Origin: Lachnospiraceae bacterium
Lineage (GTDB): Bacteria > Bacillota > Clostridia > Lachnospirales > Lachnospiraceae
Direction of reading: 5' to 3'
DNA length: 64,000 nucleotides
Assembly (NCBI GenBank): GCA_017427775.1
Contig: JAFRSD010000002.1
Coordinates: forward strand, 124,001 to 188,000
The position numbers were made by a program, and so were the translations under genes. Shown here piece after piece: positions 27,519 through 35,630 of the stretch (within the stretch, counting starts at the first letter, position 1; every line of letters starts with the position of its first letter). Below the pieces are notes generated by a model that was not told where the DNA came from, searched no databases, and saw only the letters and a program-made list of their open reading frames with translations.

Positions 27519-27647
27519 AGTTTTCCTCCTCGAAATTGGTGAATTCATAGAATTATATCACATACTGAACAAAAATGCGACTGTTTTTCACTTTTTTCAA
27601 AGATTATTTTCACGACTCGCCGGAAACGCCTGCGGGGCGTTCAAAGT

Positions 27648-28505
27648 TTATTCTTTGCCATTCGCAAGGAATGCCAGCAGGTCGTCCCAGGACCGTTCGG
27701 CTGCCGCGCGTCCCGCATCGTAAACGCGCCGGAGTTCCTCCTCTTTCGCCTCAAGGTTGGCGATATGTAACGCCTCCAACGGCGCGATCACGAACGCTTT
27801 GCCCTGCTCCTTGCGTGCTTGTACATATGCGGTCTGATTATTGTACATGATGTGGCGGTTCGCCATGCAGTCGACCATCTTCGGATATTTCCGAAGCAGA
27901 ACCTTTGCCGCCGGCACGAGTTTGGTCTTCTCCTTCACATATCCTTCCGGCTGCGTCAGGACAACCACATTCCGCTCGTATCCTCTTCCTTCCATGAACT
28001 TGAGCGGAATGGAATCGGTTATGCCGCCGTCGAGAAGGCCTCGCTTTCCGTATGGAACGACGCGCGAAACAAGCGGCAGCGACGCCGAAGCACGGACGAA
28101 CAGCATGTCCGCCTCGCCCCCGTCCTTCAGTTTCTTATAAACCGGTATTCCCTTTTTCGCGTCGGTGGCAACCGCATAGAACTCCATCGGATTCGCGGCA
28201 AATGCTTCCTCGTCGAAAATATCCAGTTCCGTCGGCAGCTTGCGGTAGCAGAAATCCGCGCCGAAGATGTCTCCGGTCAGAAGCAGCGAACGGAATCCCT
28301 TATAATGCCAGTCGCCTGCGTATTTGACGTTGTAGCGGATTCCTCTTCCGATCTGTCCCGACATATAATTGCAGCCGAAACAGGCGCCTGCCGAAACGCC
28401 GACCGCACCGTCAAATGTGAGTCCGCGCTCCATCCATACATCCAGAATTCCCGCCGTGAAAAGGCCGCGCATTCCGCCGCCTTCCAGTACCAAACCTGTC
28501 TTCAT
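27648..28505 (-). CDS. Patatin-like phospholipase
   Basis: This is a lipid acyl hydrolase of the bacterial patatin family (YjjU/RssA-like), 285 residues, intracellular. All catalytic signatures are present: oxyanion glycine loop LEGGGMRG, nucleophile Ser38 in GVSAGA, and the Asp of the dyad, Asp159, in LLDGGI. The C-terminal ~70 residues are helical. The ATG at 28505 follows AGGGGG. It is a single gene with its own promoter. The exact lipid substrate is unknown. Confidence 0.9.
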   Translation of the reverse strand: MKTGLVLEGGGMRGLFTAGILDVWMERGLTFDGAVGVSAGACFGCNYMSGQIGRGIRYNVKYAGDWHYKGFRSLLLTGDIFGADFCYRKLPTELDIFDEEAFAANPMEFYAVATDAKKGIPVYKKLKDGGEADMLFVRASASLPLVSRVVPYGKRGLLDGGITDSIPLKFMEGRGYERNVVVLTQPEGYVKEKTKLVPAAKVLLRKYPKMVDCMANRHIMYNNQTAYVQARKEQGKAFVIAPLEALHIANLEAKEEELRRVYDAGRAAAERSWDDLLAFLANGKE

Positions 28506-28569
28506 TGCAAGTTTCCCCCTTTTTTTCCGCGGCACGCATTCCGCCGTCCCGCCTGTAAGCATTTTCCCC

Positions 28570-28598
28570 ATTATATCGGTTTATGGGGGGAAAGTCAA
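28570..28598 (-). promoter_or_regulatory. Promoter of patatin gene
   Basis: TTGACT (28593-28598) and TATAAT (28570-28575) are 17 bases apart. Confidence 0.8.
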
Positions 28599-28655
28599 AA
28601 TAAAGCGGCTCAATTATCCATGAAAATAGAAACGGTGCTCCGTAAAAAGGCGCAA

Positions 28656-28682
28656 AAAAGGAGGCGTTTCCGCCCCCTTTTC
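28656..28682 (-). terminator. Terminator of P-type ATPase operon
   Basis: A GC-rich hairpin around the loop TTTC (arms near AAGGAGGCG and CGCCCCCTT) is followed on the minus strand by a run of T residues. Confidence 0.75.
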
Positions 28683-28775
28683 CGTATCCGTTAAATGATT
28701 CCGACCGCCTGTCTTCCGGTGATTCCCGGCCGCCTGTCCGCGCTTACATTTGCTTCAAAACAGGGGTCGTCTGTG

Positions 28776-30716
28776 TTACACCCTCTTTACGAACAGCGCT
28801 CGGATCGCGTTCAGTACCGCTAGCACCATGACGCCGACATCCGCGAAGATAGCCATCCACATGTTGGCCATGCCGAGTGCGCCGAGGATCAGGCAAAGCA
28901 CCTTGACGCCGATGGCAAATACGATGTTCTCATATACAATGCGCATGCATTTTCGCGCGATGCCGATGGATTTCGCGATCTTCACCGGGTCATCGTCCAT
29001 CAGGACAACGTCCGCAGCTTCAATGGCCGCATCCGAGCCGAGCGCGCCCATTGCGATACCGATATCCGCCCGCGAAAGGACCGGCGCGTCGTTGATGCCG
29101 TCGCCGACAAATACGAGCGTTTCTCCGTTCTTCTTCTCCCTAAGAAGCCGCTCCACTTCCGTTACCTTGTCGGCAGGCATGAGTTCCGCGCGGATCTCGC
29201 TGATCCCGAGTTCCGAGGCGACCTTCTGCGCCACGTTGGCGGCGTCTCCGGTCAGTACTACCGTACGGCTGACGCCGGCCGCGCCGAGTTTCCGAATGGC
29301 TTCTTTGGAAGTCGGCTTCACCATATCGGAGATCAAGATATGTCCCGCATAAGTCCCGTCTACCGCCACATGCACGATTGTTCCGACGTGATGGCAGGCA
29401 ATCGGTTCAATACCGAACCGTTCCATGAGTTTCGTATTGCCGGCAAGCACCTGCTTGCCGTCCACGACGGCCGAAATACCGTTGCCGCCGATCTCTTCCA
29501 CGCTCGTTACACGCTCCGCCCTGATCTCAGGCTTTTCACAGGAAGCGTCTTTGCGGAACCGTCCGCTCAGGTATGCGTCGCGGATGCTCTTCGCGATCGG
29601 ATGCGTCGAAAAGGACTCCGCGTGGGCCGCGATCTCAAGAAGCTTCTCATCTTCCATCAAGCTGTGATGGATCCCGCTCACTTCGAAAACGCCTTTGGTC
29701 ATCGTTCCGGTCTTGTCCATCGCAACGATACCCGTTTTCGAAAGTTGCTCAAGATAATTCGAACCTTTCACCAGGATTCCGGCACGGCTTGCGCCGCCGA
29801 TGCCTGCGAAGAACGTAAGCGGAATGCTGATTACGAGTGCACACGGACAGCTGATAACAAGGAACGTAAGCGCACGGTAGATCCAGCGGCCCCATGCTGC
29901 AGGGTTCCCCATAATCAGGGAGATCACCGGCGGAAGTACCGCAAGTGCCAAAGCGCCGATGCAGACAGCGGGCGTATAATACTTTGCAAATTTTGAAATA
30001 AAGTTTTCGGAACGGGATTTACGAGAGGAGGAATTCTCCACCAGCTCGAGAATCTTCGAGACCGTCGATTCGCCGAATTCACGGCTCGTCTTCACGCGGA
30101 TCACACCCGTCATGTTGATACAGCCGCTGATGACTTCGTCCCCTATGTTCACTTCACGCGGAATGCTCTCTCCGGTAAGGGCACTCGTATTTAACGTCGT
30201 CCTTCCTTCGACGATCGTTCCGTCAATCGGGATCTTCTCGCCGGGCTTAACTAAGATAATGCTTCCGGGCGCGACTTCGTCGGGATCTGCCTTACGGACT
30301 TCGCCGTTCTCTTCGAGGTTGGCGTAATCCGGACGGATGTCCATCAGCGCACTGATGTTCCGGCGGCTCTTGCCGACCGCATAACTCTGGAAAAGCTCAC
30401 CGATCTGATAAAAAAGCATTACGGCAACGGCCTCAATATAGTCGCCCGTCTTTCCGATCAGCGCGATTGCAATGGCGCCGACCGTAGCGATCGCCATCAG
30501 AAAGTTCTCATCGAAAACCTGACGGTTTAAGATGCCTTTACCTGCCTTTTTTAAGATGTCATACCCGATTACCAGATACGGAATCAGGTAGAGAAGAAAC
30601 CATACCGGCTCCTTTATTCCGCTGTCCGAAAGGAGTTTCTGCGTCACCCTGATTCCAATCAAAAGGGCCGACGCAAGAATAATCCGAAACAGCATCCTCT
30701 TTTGCTTCTTACTCAT
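28776..30716 (-). CDS. P1B-type heavy-metal ATPase (Zn/Cd/Pb type)
   Basis: Exports soft or borderline divalent metals. The 646 residues contain an actuator domain (TGES 181-184), the membrane metal site CPC at 290-292, the phosphorylation site Asp334 in DKTGTMTKG, and the hinge GDGINDAP. The last helix carries DVGVMVLAVLNAIR, whose Asp is typical of Zn/Cd exporters and argues against copper. Unlike most family members it has no N-terminal metal-binding domain; that domain is encoded by the gene immediately upstream. The ATG has GGTGAG upstream. It forms a two-gene operon with the small HMA protein. Confidence 0.9.
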   Translation of the reverse strand: MSKKQKRMLFRIILASALLIGIRVTQKLLSDSGIKEPVWFLLYLIPYLVIGYDILKKAGKGILNRQVFDENFLMAIATVGAIAIALIGKTGDYIEAVAVMLFYQIGELFQSYAVGKSRRNISALMDIRPDYANLEENGEVRKADPDEVAPGSIILVKPGEKIPIDGTIVEGRTTLNTSALTGESIPREVNIGDEVISGCINMTGVIRVKTSREFGESTVSKILELVENSSSRKSRSENFISKFAKYYTPAVCIGALALAVLPPVISLIMGNPAAWGRWIYRALTFLVISCPCALVISIPLTFFAGIGGASRAGILVKGSNYLEQLSKTGIVAMDKTGTMTKGVFEVSGIHHSLMEDEKLLEIAAHAESFSTHPIAKSIRDAYLSGRFRKDASCEKPEIRAERVTSVEEIGGNGISAVVDGKQVLAGNTKLMERFGIEPIACHHVGTIVHVAVDGTYAGHILISDMVKPTSKEAIRKLGAAGVSRTVVLTGDAANVAQKVASELGISEIRAELMPADKVTEVERLLREKKNGETLVFVGDGINDAPVLSRADIGIAMGALGSDAAIEAADVVLMDDDPVKIAKSIGIARKCMRIVYENIVFAIGVKVLCLILGALGMANMWMAIFADVGVMVLAVLNAIRALFVKRV

Positions 30717-30731
30717 AACAGCTCACCATTT

Positions 30732-30950
30732 TTACAGATAGATTTCGCAGTCATCCTCAACCTTCTTGCAGTTTTTAAGAACGGCTTTCATAACGGCCTT
30801 CTCGTCCGCTCCGTCCTCAAACTCCACATTCATCTTAAGCGTCATGAAATTCACAACCGCGTCCTTAACGCCTTCGGTCTTCTTCGCAGCCTCCTGCATC
30901 TTGTTGGCGCAGTTTGCGCAGTCCACTTCAATCCTATAAGTCTTCTTCAT
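30732..30950 (-). CDS. Separate heavy-metal-associated (HMA) domain protein
   Basis: This 72-residue single HMA domain starts MKKTYRIEVDCANCANKM. The CANC motif is the metal-binding CxxC. It looks like the N-terminal domain of a P-type ATPase split off into its own gene, 15 bases upstream of the ATPase. It probably delivers metal to the ATPase or modulates it. I chose the ATG at 30950 because of upstream GAGG; an ATG at 30977 would add nine residues and lies within the operator. Confidence 0.85.
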   Translation of the reverse strand: MKKTYRIEVDCANCANKMQEAAKKTEGVKDAVVNFMTLKMNVEFEDGADEKAVMKAVLKNCKKVEDDCEIYL

Positions 30951-30974
30951 TTCATGTACCTCACATTTGTCTTT

Positions 30975-31033
30975 CATATGAATACATGTTCATATGTTTG
31001 ATTGTATTATACAACAAATAAGACAAAAGTCAA
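30975..31033 (-). promoter_or_regulatory. Metal-operon promoter with ArsR/CadC-like operator
   Basis: TTGACT (31028-31033) and TATAAT (31006-31011) are 16 bases apart. Just downstream, CATATGAA (30975-30982) and TTCATATG (30989-30996) form an inverted repeat with a 6-base spacer. This matches the ATATGAA-type half sites used by ArsR/SmtB metal sensors. No such sensor gene is adjacent. Confidence 0.65.
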
Positions 31034-31048
31034 TACCAAAACGGAGAT

Positions 31049-32203
31049 TTATATCAGCATTCTCTTCTCGCGCCGTACGCGGTTAATATGCCGCTCAAAC
31101 TCGCCGCCCTTCAGAAGCTCCGCGAGAACGTACTGTTCGAAAGACGGCACCGTGCACGAATAGAATCCGAGCCTGCGGTTGAATTCCCGCATCATGCTTT
31201 CGGGCAGGATCATATAACCGATACGGATGGACGGCGCAATAGTTCCGGAAAATGTGTTCAGATAGATGACCTCCACCCCTTCCGCCATGGAAAAAAGCGG
31301 CTCCTCCGCTTTCCTGGAAACGGTCAGTTCAGAATCGTAATTGTCCTCAATCAGGATCCCGCCGCGGCGCTTCGCCCAGCGGAGATACTCTTTCTTTTTA
31401 TTGATATCGGCCGTGATTCCGCTCGGGTAACTGTTGAACGGCGTCACATGAAGGATTTCCGCTTTCGTGTCCCACAAAGCATCGGAAAGGATACCGTCAT
31501 TTCCCATCGGAAGCATGCTTACATTTGCTCCCATCGCTTCATAAACTTCACGGATCTTGCCGTATGACGGTTTCTCGATCGCATAGCCGCGGCTTGTACC
31601 GAGTAGCTGTACAATCATTCCGTACAGGTATTCCGCGCCGGATCCGATCACGATCTGCGCGGGTTTCACGCTGATGCCCCTGCTCCGTGCAAGATACCGG
31701 CTCAATTCCTCGCGCAGCTCGCGGCAGCCGCGGTTCGACGATTTGATCATAATCTTCTCGCCGTAGTCTAATATCACGCGCCGCATCGTCTTCGTAAGCA
31801 CCGAGAACGGAAAAGCGGACAGTCCTCCCTCGGCGCTTCCGCCAAGGTCCGTCACATCTTCTTCGACAGATTCAACGTCTTCTTCCTCTTCCGCGAAGTT
31901 AGCTTCTGCACTCTCCCGCTCCTCGGCGGGCCCCGCCGCATTGCCCTTTGTAACAAAGTCCTCGCCCCGGTACGTCACGAAGAAGCCGCTCCGCTCGCGG
32001 CTGTCAATATAACCTTCCTCCGTGAGAATCGTCAGGGCATGCTCCACCGTGATCACGCTGACCCCCGTTTCCTCGGCGATCGTCCGTTTCGAAGGGATCT
32101 TGGTTCCGTATCCGTACACGCCCGAAACGATGTCACGCACCAGATAACGGTACAGCTGTATATATGCCGGCTCCTGCGCCGTACGTTCAATCGAATAATT
32201 CAT
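31049..32203 (-). CDS. MocR/PdxR-like regulator with degenerate, truncated aminotransferase domain
   Basis: This is a GntR-family MocR-type protein of 384 residues. The N-terminal winged helix is intact (YIQLYRYLVRDIVSG, SVITVEHALTILTEEGYID). After an acidic linker (~90-120) comes an aminotransferase-like domain with LIEDNYDSEL. At the place where MocR proteins carry the pyridoxal-binding lysine (TFSK) this one reads NTFSGTIAPSIRIGY, with Gly320. The protein stops at RVRREKRMLI, about 80 residues before the usual end. Pyridoxal binding through a Schiff base is therefore impossible. It is divergent from an ECF transporter S component, its likely target. It may be a repurposed regulator or a decaying gene. 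Confidence 0.82.
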   Translation of the reverse strand: MNYSIERTAQEPAYIQLYRYLVRDIVSGVYGYGTKIPSKRTIAEETGVSVITVEHALTILTEEGYIDSRERSGFFVTYRGEDFVTKGNAAGPAEERESAEANFAEEEEDVESVEEDVTDLGGSAEGGLSAFPFSVLTKTMRRVILDYGEKIMIKSSNRGCRELREELSRYLARSRGISVKPAQIVIGSGAEYLYGMIVQLLGTSRGYAIEKPSYGKIREVYEAMGANVSMLPMGNDGILSDALWDTKAEILHVTPFNSYPSGITADINKKKEYLRWAKRRGGILIEDNYDSELTVSRKAEEPLFSMAEGVEVIYLNTFSGTIAPSIRIGYMILPESMMREFNRRLGFYSCTVPSFEQYVLAELLKGGEFERHINRVRREKRMLI

Positions 32204-32235
32204 CTGGTTATATCAAACAAATCCTTTCTGGTTAT
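32203..32235. promoter_or_regulatory. Direct repeats in the MocR-ECF intergenic region
   Basis: TCTGGTTAT occurs at 32203-32211 and again at 32227-32235, 24 bases apart, beginning at the MocR start codon. MocR regulators such as GabR bind direct repeats of similar composition, so these are candidate operators for the divergent pair. Confidence 0.45.
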
Positions 32236-32295
32236 TTTTATATGTCCAGTCATATATTAAACTACGCACAACGATTTGTAAAGGAGCTTTGACCT

Positions 32296-32820
32296 ATGGC
32301 ACGTAACAATCATACGACAATCATCCGCATAACACTGACCGCGCTCTTTATGGCGCTCAATATAGCAATGTCCTCTTTCGGTATCCCGGTTCCCGGCGGC
32401 CACCTCTATCTGTGTGACGCAGTGATCGTACTGGCTTCAATCCTGCTGAACCCGGGCGAGGCATTTGTCGCAGGCGGTATCGGATCCTTCCTCGGAGACT
32501 TCCTGTTCTACCCGGAACCGATGTACGTATCGCTCGTAACCCACGGCCTGCAGGCGGTTGTGATCTCGGTCATCTCCCATTACACGCTGAAGAAACACCC
32601 GCGGATTGCTTCCGGTATCGGTGCTCTCATTGGTGCCGTGATCATGGTAGTCGGCTACACGCTTGGTAAGATTTATGTTTACAGCACGTTCGAGTACGCA
32701 ATGCTGAAACTTCCGTTTGAGATCGTTCAGGGTCTTGTAGGCGTAGTAGTCGGATTTGCCCTCTGCTGGCATTTCGGAATCCATAAGGCATTCGACAAGG
32801 TTCTTCGCCGCGAGGCTTAG
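32296..32820 (+). CDS. ECF transporter S component, possibly vitamin B6-related
   Basis: This is the substrate-binding membrane subunit of an energy-coupling-factor vitamin transporter, 174 residues with about six helices. The N-terminus contains LTALFMALNIAMSSFGIPVPG, which resembles the A-x-x-x-A helix contact of S components, and GSFLGDFLFYPEPMY resembles pyridoxine- or thiamine-type S components. ATPase and T subunits are not in the window and are usually shared and unlinked. Divergence from a MocR-type gene suggests vitamin B6 as substrate, because PdxR-type MocR proteins control B6 genes, but this is inference. AAAGGAG precedes the ATG. Confidence 0.8.
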   Translation: MARNNHTTIIRITLTALFMALNIAMSSFGIPVPGGHLYLCDAVIVLASILLNPGEAFVAGGIGSFLGDFLFYPEPMYVSLVTHGLQAVVISVISHYTLKKHPRIASGIGALIGAVIMVVGYTLGKIYVYSTFEYAMLKLPFEIVQGLVGVVVGFALCWHFGIHKAFDKVLRREA

Positions 32821-32862
32821 ATTCTCCGAACAGTTTACTGCCGCCGTGAAGCTTAGCGGCGA

Positions 32863-32891
32863 TTGACAATCCTCCTCCGCAATGATAGAAT
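32863..32891 (+). promoter_or_regulatory. tRNA-Leu promoter
   Basis: A perfect TTGACA (32863-32868) and TAGAAT (32886-32891) are 17 bases apart, with the tRNA starting 12 bases later. Confidence 0.85.
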
Positions 32892-32903
32892 AAATCGTCA
32901 CAT

Positions 32904-32983
<80 letters not shown>

Positions 32984-33000
32984 AAAGAATATAACGTAAA

Positions 33001-33027
33001 GAGGCTGCCGGGTTATCCGACAGCCTC
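33001..33027. terminator. Bidirectional terminator between tRNA-Leu and the minus-strand array
   Basis: GAGGCTG and CAGCCTC enclose a GC-rich inner stem. TTTTTC follows on the plus strand and TTTACG on the minus strand. It ends the tRNA transcript and the last gene of the long array. Confidence 0.85.
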
Positions 33028-33059
33028 TTTTTCATCTTGTTTTCAAAGGAAGTCCCTGT

Positions 33060-33581
33060 TCATAGTTTAAATTCGGTATCCGGTCTTTTAGAGAGGATAA
33101 ATGTGAAGATTGCGTTGACCACCATGGGCAGAAACAGAAAGATTGTAGTTACGACAGTATACCTCGTCGCGACATTCGTTACCTGCTCGTTGAACCCCAG
33201 TCGTTTGAGCCCCGAAATATAGCTCTCGGAGTTAAATTGAATGTTAAAAATCATCTCACCGACGCAGATCAGTGCGAAAGGAACAAGCGGTCCGATATCC
33301 TGCTCCCGGCAGGCTTTCACAAAGAGCCAGACCTTTACCCCGATTTCGCCGAGAAGAAAGATACAGACAGCTATAAAGAGGAAAATCATGAACACATTTC
33401 CCCTTTTCTCGGCCGGGATCAGAAAGGAAGTGTCCATCACATTCGACGGTCCGTTCTGCGGATGATTATAAGCCCAGATCCTGTTCCCGATCTGCCCGAT
33501 CGTGGCCACGAAGAAAACGATATCTGCTAATGAAAGGAATACCAAACCAAGCATAGACATAACCCTGACATAGTACTTCAT
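33060..33581 (-). CDS. Uncharacterised four-helix membrane protein
   Basis: This 173-residue protein has four membrane helices at about residues 8-30, 62-85, 95-115 and 142-163. I recognise no motif. It is the last gene of the 29-gene minus-strand array, starts one base after the stop of the preceding GNAT gene with its ribosome binding site inside that gene (AAGGAGGGG), and ends before the terminator next to tRNA-Leu. Confidence 0.75.
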   Translation of the reverse strand: MKYYVRVMSMLGLVFLSLADIVFFVATIGQIGNRIWAYNHPQNGPSNVMDTSFLIPAEKRGNVFMIFLFIAVCIFLLGEIGVKVWLFVKACREQDIGPLVPFALICVGEMIFNIQFNSESYISGLKRLGFNEQVTNVATRYTVVTTIFLFLPMVVNAIFTFILSKRPDTEFKL

Positions 33582-33582
33582 C

Positions 33583-34320
33583 TTACCCCTCCTTAAGCTT
33601 GTTGTATTCCTTCGTTGTTCCGTCGTTCATACGGAAGCCGCAAAGATTCATTCCGTTCCATATCGTTTCAAAACGGACGGCGCCTTCGGTCGCCTGCCGG
33701 AGTACCGTCAGAAGGCTGCTTCGTGCCTCTTCCTCGTCGACAAATGTGCCGCACTGCTTCTTCCACTCGGTCCACACCGGAAGGATGAACTTTACGCCGA
33801 TTTCCGGATCCCGCGGCGGGTCTAAGACCATGAACAAAAGCTTTTCGTAGCAGGTCTCGTTCTCCTGCGCATAGAAGTCTGCGAACACACACGGTTCTTT
33901 CGTATCGCGGAAGCCGAGTTTTGTATGCAGGCCGATGGATCTTACGTTATCCTTATCGATGGATACGACCACCTTTTCCGCCGAATCGTAGTCCTGCAGC
34001 GTCGCGAACACTTCCGCGTACATCTGCGTGGCAATGCCCTGCTGCCAATAGGCCTTTCTTACATGCACGTCACCGACATACCACCTCTTGACCGTCTCCG
34101 GGTCGCGCATGCAGCGCAGATAGCCGACCACCTTGTCCCCGTCCCAGGAAAGGACTTCGAACCATTTGACGGCATACTGACGCTCATAATCCCAACAAAA
34201 ATCCACCTGCCGGCGGGCAACCTCCGCCGGCGCGCCCTTCACTTCCTGAAAGAACTCCTCAAGAGCCTTTCTTGTCTTCTTCGTCATCGTTCGGTGGGAA
34301 TCAATCACCTTGTAAATCAT
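33583..34320 (-). CDS. GNAT acetyltransferase with C-terminal extension
   Basis: This is an acyl-CoA-dependent N-acetyltransferase of 245 residues. The GNAT core covers ~1-160, with beta-strand VKRWYVGDVHVRKAYW and acetyl-CoA loop QQGIATQMYAEV. The last ~85 residues are an extra domain (FILPVWTEWKKQCGTF) of unknown role. The ATG at 34320 has GGAG upstream at loose spacing. Substrate unknown; it belongs to the array of modifying enzymes. Confidence 0.82.
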   Translation of the reverse strand: MIYKVIDSHRTMTKKTRKALEEFFQEVKGAPAEVARRQVDFCWDYERQYAVKWFEVLSWDGDKVVGYLRCMRDPETVKRWYVGDVHVRKAYWQQGIATQMYAEVFATLQDYDSAEKVVVSIDKDNVRSIGLHTKLGFRDTKEPCVFADFYAQENETCYEKLLFMVLDPPRDPEIGVKFILPVWTEWKKQCGTFVDEEEARSSLLTVLRQATEGAVRFETIWNGMNLCGFRMNDGTTKEYNKLKEG

Positions 34321-34385
34321 ATTCCGCTTCGGTCTCCTCACTTGTCAAAGAATCTCGGTTAAGCCGCACAACAAAGCTTTCACTG

Positions 34386-35090
34386 TCACAGTTTTAGCAA
34401 AATGTCTGCCAACTCGCTTGTCTCCGAGATAATGTACGTTGCGGGATGCGCCTCGTCGCGCGCTCCCTCCCGGTCGATCCAAGCTGCTTTGATCCCCGCT
34501 TGAAACGCTCCGACAACATCGGTCTCATAGATATCTCCGACAAATACGATGTCTTCCCGTCTTTCCCCGGGATGCTCCGAAAGTGCCGCCCCGATCGCCT
34601 GCTCGAAGAACCCCCGGTCCGGCTTTGTGCGGCCGTACTCGGCGCTGGACCAAACCTTCGAAAAGTACTGCCCGATCCCGAGCCGGTTCAGGATGGTATG
34701 TAATGCTCCCGCGGTAAATCCGCTGTTACTGAGCACATACATCGGAATCCCTTCAGCCTTAAATTTTTCAAGCATTTCCGCAAGACCCGGGGCGACGGAC
34801 ATTCCATTGGCCTCCATCAGGAAATCCGCTTCCTCCTCCTTATCCATGGGAACGGTCTCTCCGCCGAATCGCTCCGCATAACGCGGAAGTTCTTCCTTTA
34901 CGAACGGAAATTCAATGCCCTGACGATGAAGCGTCATCAGCTCCGTAAAAAGTTCCTCTCCGAGTGCCTTAATCTCTTCGAAGGAACAGCGGTCCTGATA
35001 GTATTTGCCCCAGAACACCTTTAAGGCGCGGTTGAAATCGTGGGTGCTGCTCAAAACGATCGTCTCGAAATAGTCAAAGATCAGAATCAT
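34386..35090 (-). CDS. HAD-superfamily hydrolase with altered motif I
   Basis: This is a haloacid-dehalogenase-like hydrolase of 234 residues. The nucleophile Asp6 is in LIFDYFETIV, motif II is YVLSNSG, the lysine of motif III is in GRTKPDRGFF, and motif IV is VFVGDIYETD. In phosphatases the residue two after the nucleophile is the general acid Asp; here it is Phe8. That resembles dehalogenase- or phosphonatase-like branches and suggests weak or different catalysis. A helical cap lies at ~15-95. The ATG follows AAGGACC. Substrate unknown. Confidence 0.82.
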   Translation of the reverse strand: MILIFDYFETIVLSSTHDFNRALKVFWGKYYQDRCSFEEIKALGEELFTELMTLHRQGIEFPFVKEELPRYAERFGGETVPMDKEEEADFLMEANGMSVAPGLAEMLEKFKAEGIPMYVLSNSGFTAGALHTILNRLGIGQYFSKVWSSAEYGRTKPDRGFFEQAIGAALSEHPGERREDIVFVGDIYETDVVGAFQAGIKAAWIDREGARDEAHPATYIISETSELADILLKL

Positions 35091-35101
35091 ATTCCCGGTC
35101 C

Positions 35102-35629
35102 TTATCTAACTTTTTTGTAAAAGAACAACAGCAGGTCGTCATCGTTGACGCACGGCGCGTACTGGTCAAGCTGCTTTCCCTGATACCATACGCCGCTTCC
35201 GTCGGGCATATAGCCGCGCTTCACGTAGATGCGCTGCGCCGGGCCGTAACCGGAGTGCACGCCGACGGCAAGGAACACGTAATCCGTGAGCTTCGATGCT
35301 TCGCGTTCCGCCACATCTAAAAGCTTGTTCCCGATGCCTTTGTTGTGGATATGGAAGAACACACAAAGGTCGACAATCTCCGGCCAGCCTTTGTCGGCAA
35401 AGGGACCCTCAGTCGGACAGAGCACAAGCGTACAGATTCCGGCAACCTCCCCTTTATACTCGGGGATAAATACGATGCGGTCCCCTGCTTCCTGTTCCTT
35501 GTAATAATTCTCGTATGTCGCCATCTCCGGATGCCAGCCGTAGGATTGGTAGGTATCAAAGATGACTTTTGCATCTTCCGGAACCATGCTTCGGATCCGG
35601 ATGTTCTCGTCTTCATAATATGTCGTCAT
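35102..35629 (-). CDS. GNAT acetyltransferase
   Basis: This is a single-domain acetyltransferase of 175 residues. The core strand EIVDLCVFFHIHNKGIGNKL carries the acetyl-CoA loop NKGIGNKL, and VKRGYMPDGSG near the end is the usual C-terminal hairpin. The sequence resembles GNATs annotated next to aminoglycoside-type enzymes, but no substrate can be read. It starts one base after the preceding methyltransferase, so the two are coupled. Confidence 0.85.
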   Translation of the reverse strand: MTTYYEDENIRIRSMVPEDAKVIFDTYQSYGWHPEMATYENYYKEQEAGDRIVFIPEYKGEVAGICTLVLCPTEGPFADKGWPEIVDLCVFFHIHNKGIGNKLLDVAEREASKLTDYVFLAVGVHSGYGPAQRIYVKRGYMPDGSGVWYQGKQLDQYAPCVNDDDLLLFFYKKVR

Positions 35630-35630
35630 G

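Noticed and set aside
27590-27640. GC-rich hairpin after the patatin gene as a terminator
   Set aside because: The AACGCC/GGCGTT stem lacks an adjacent T tract on the minus strand, so I did not list it.
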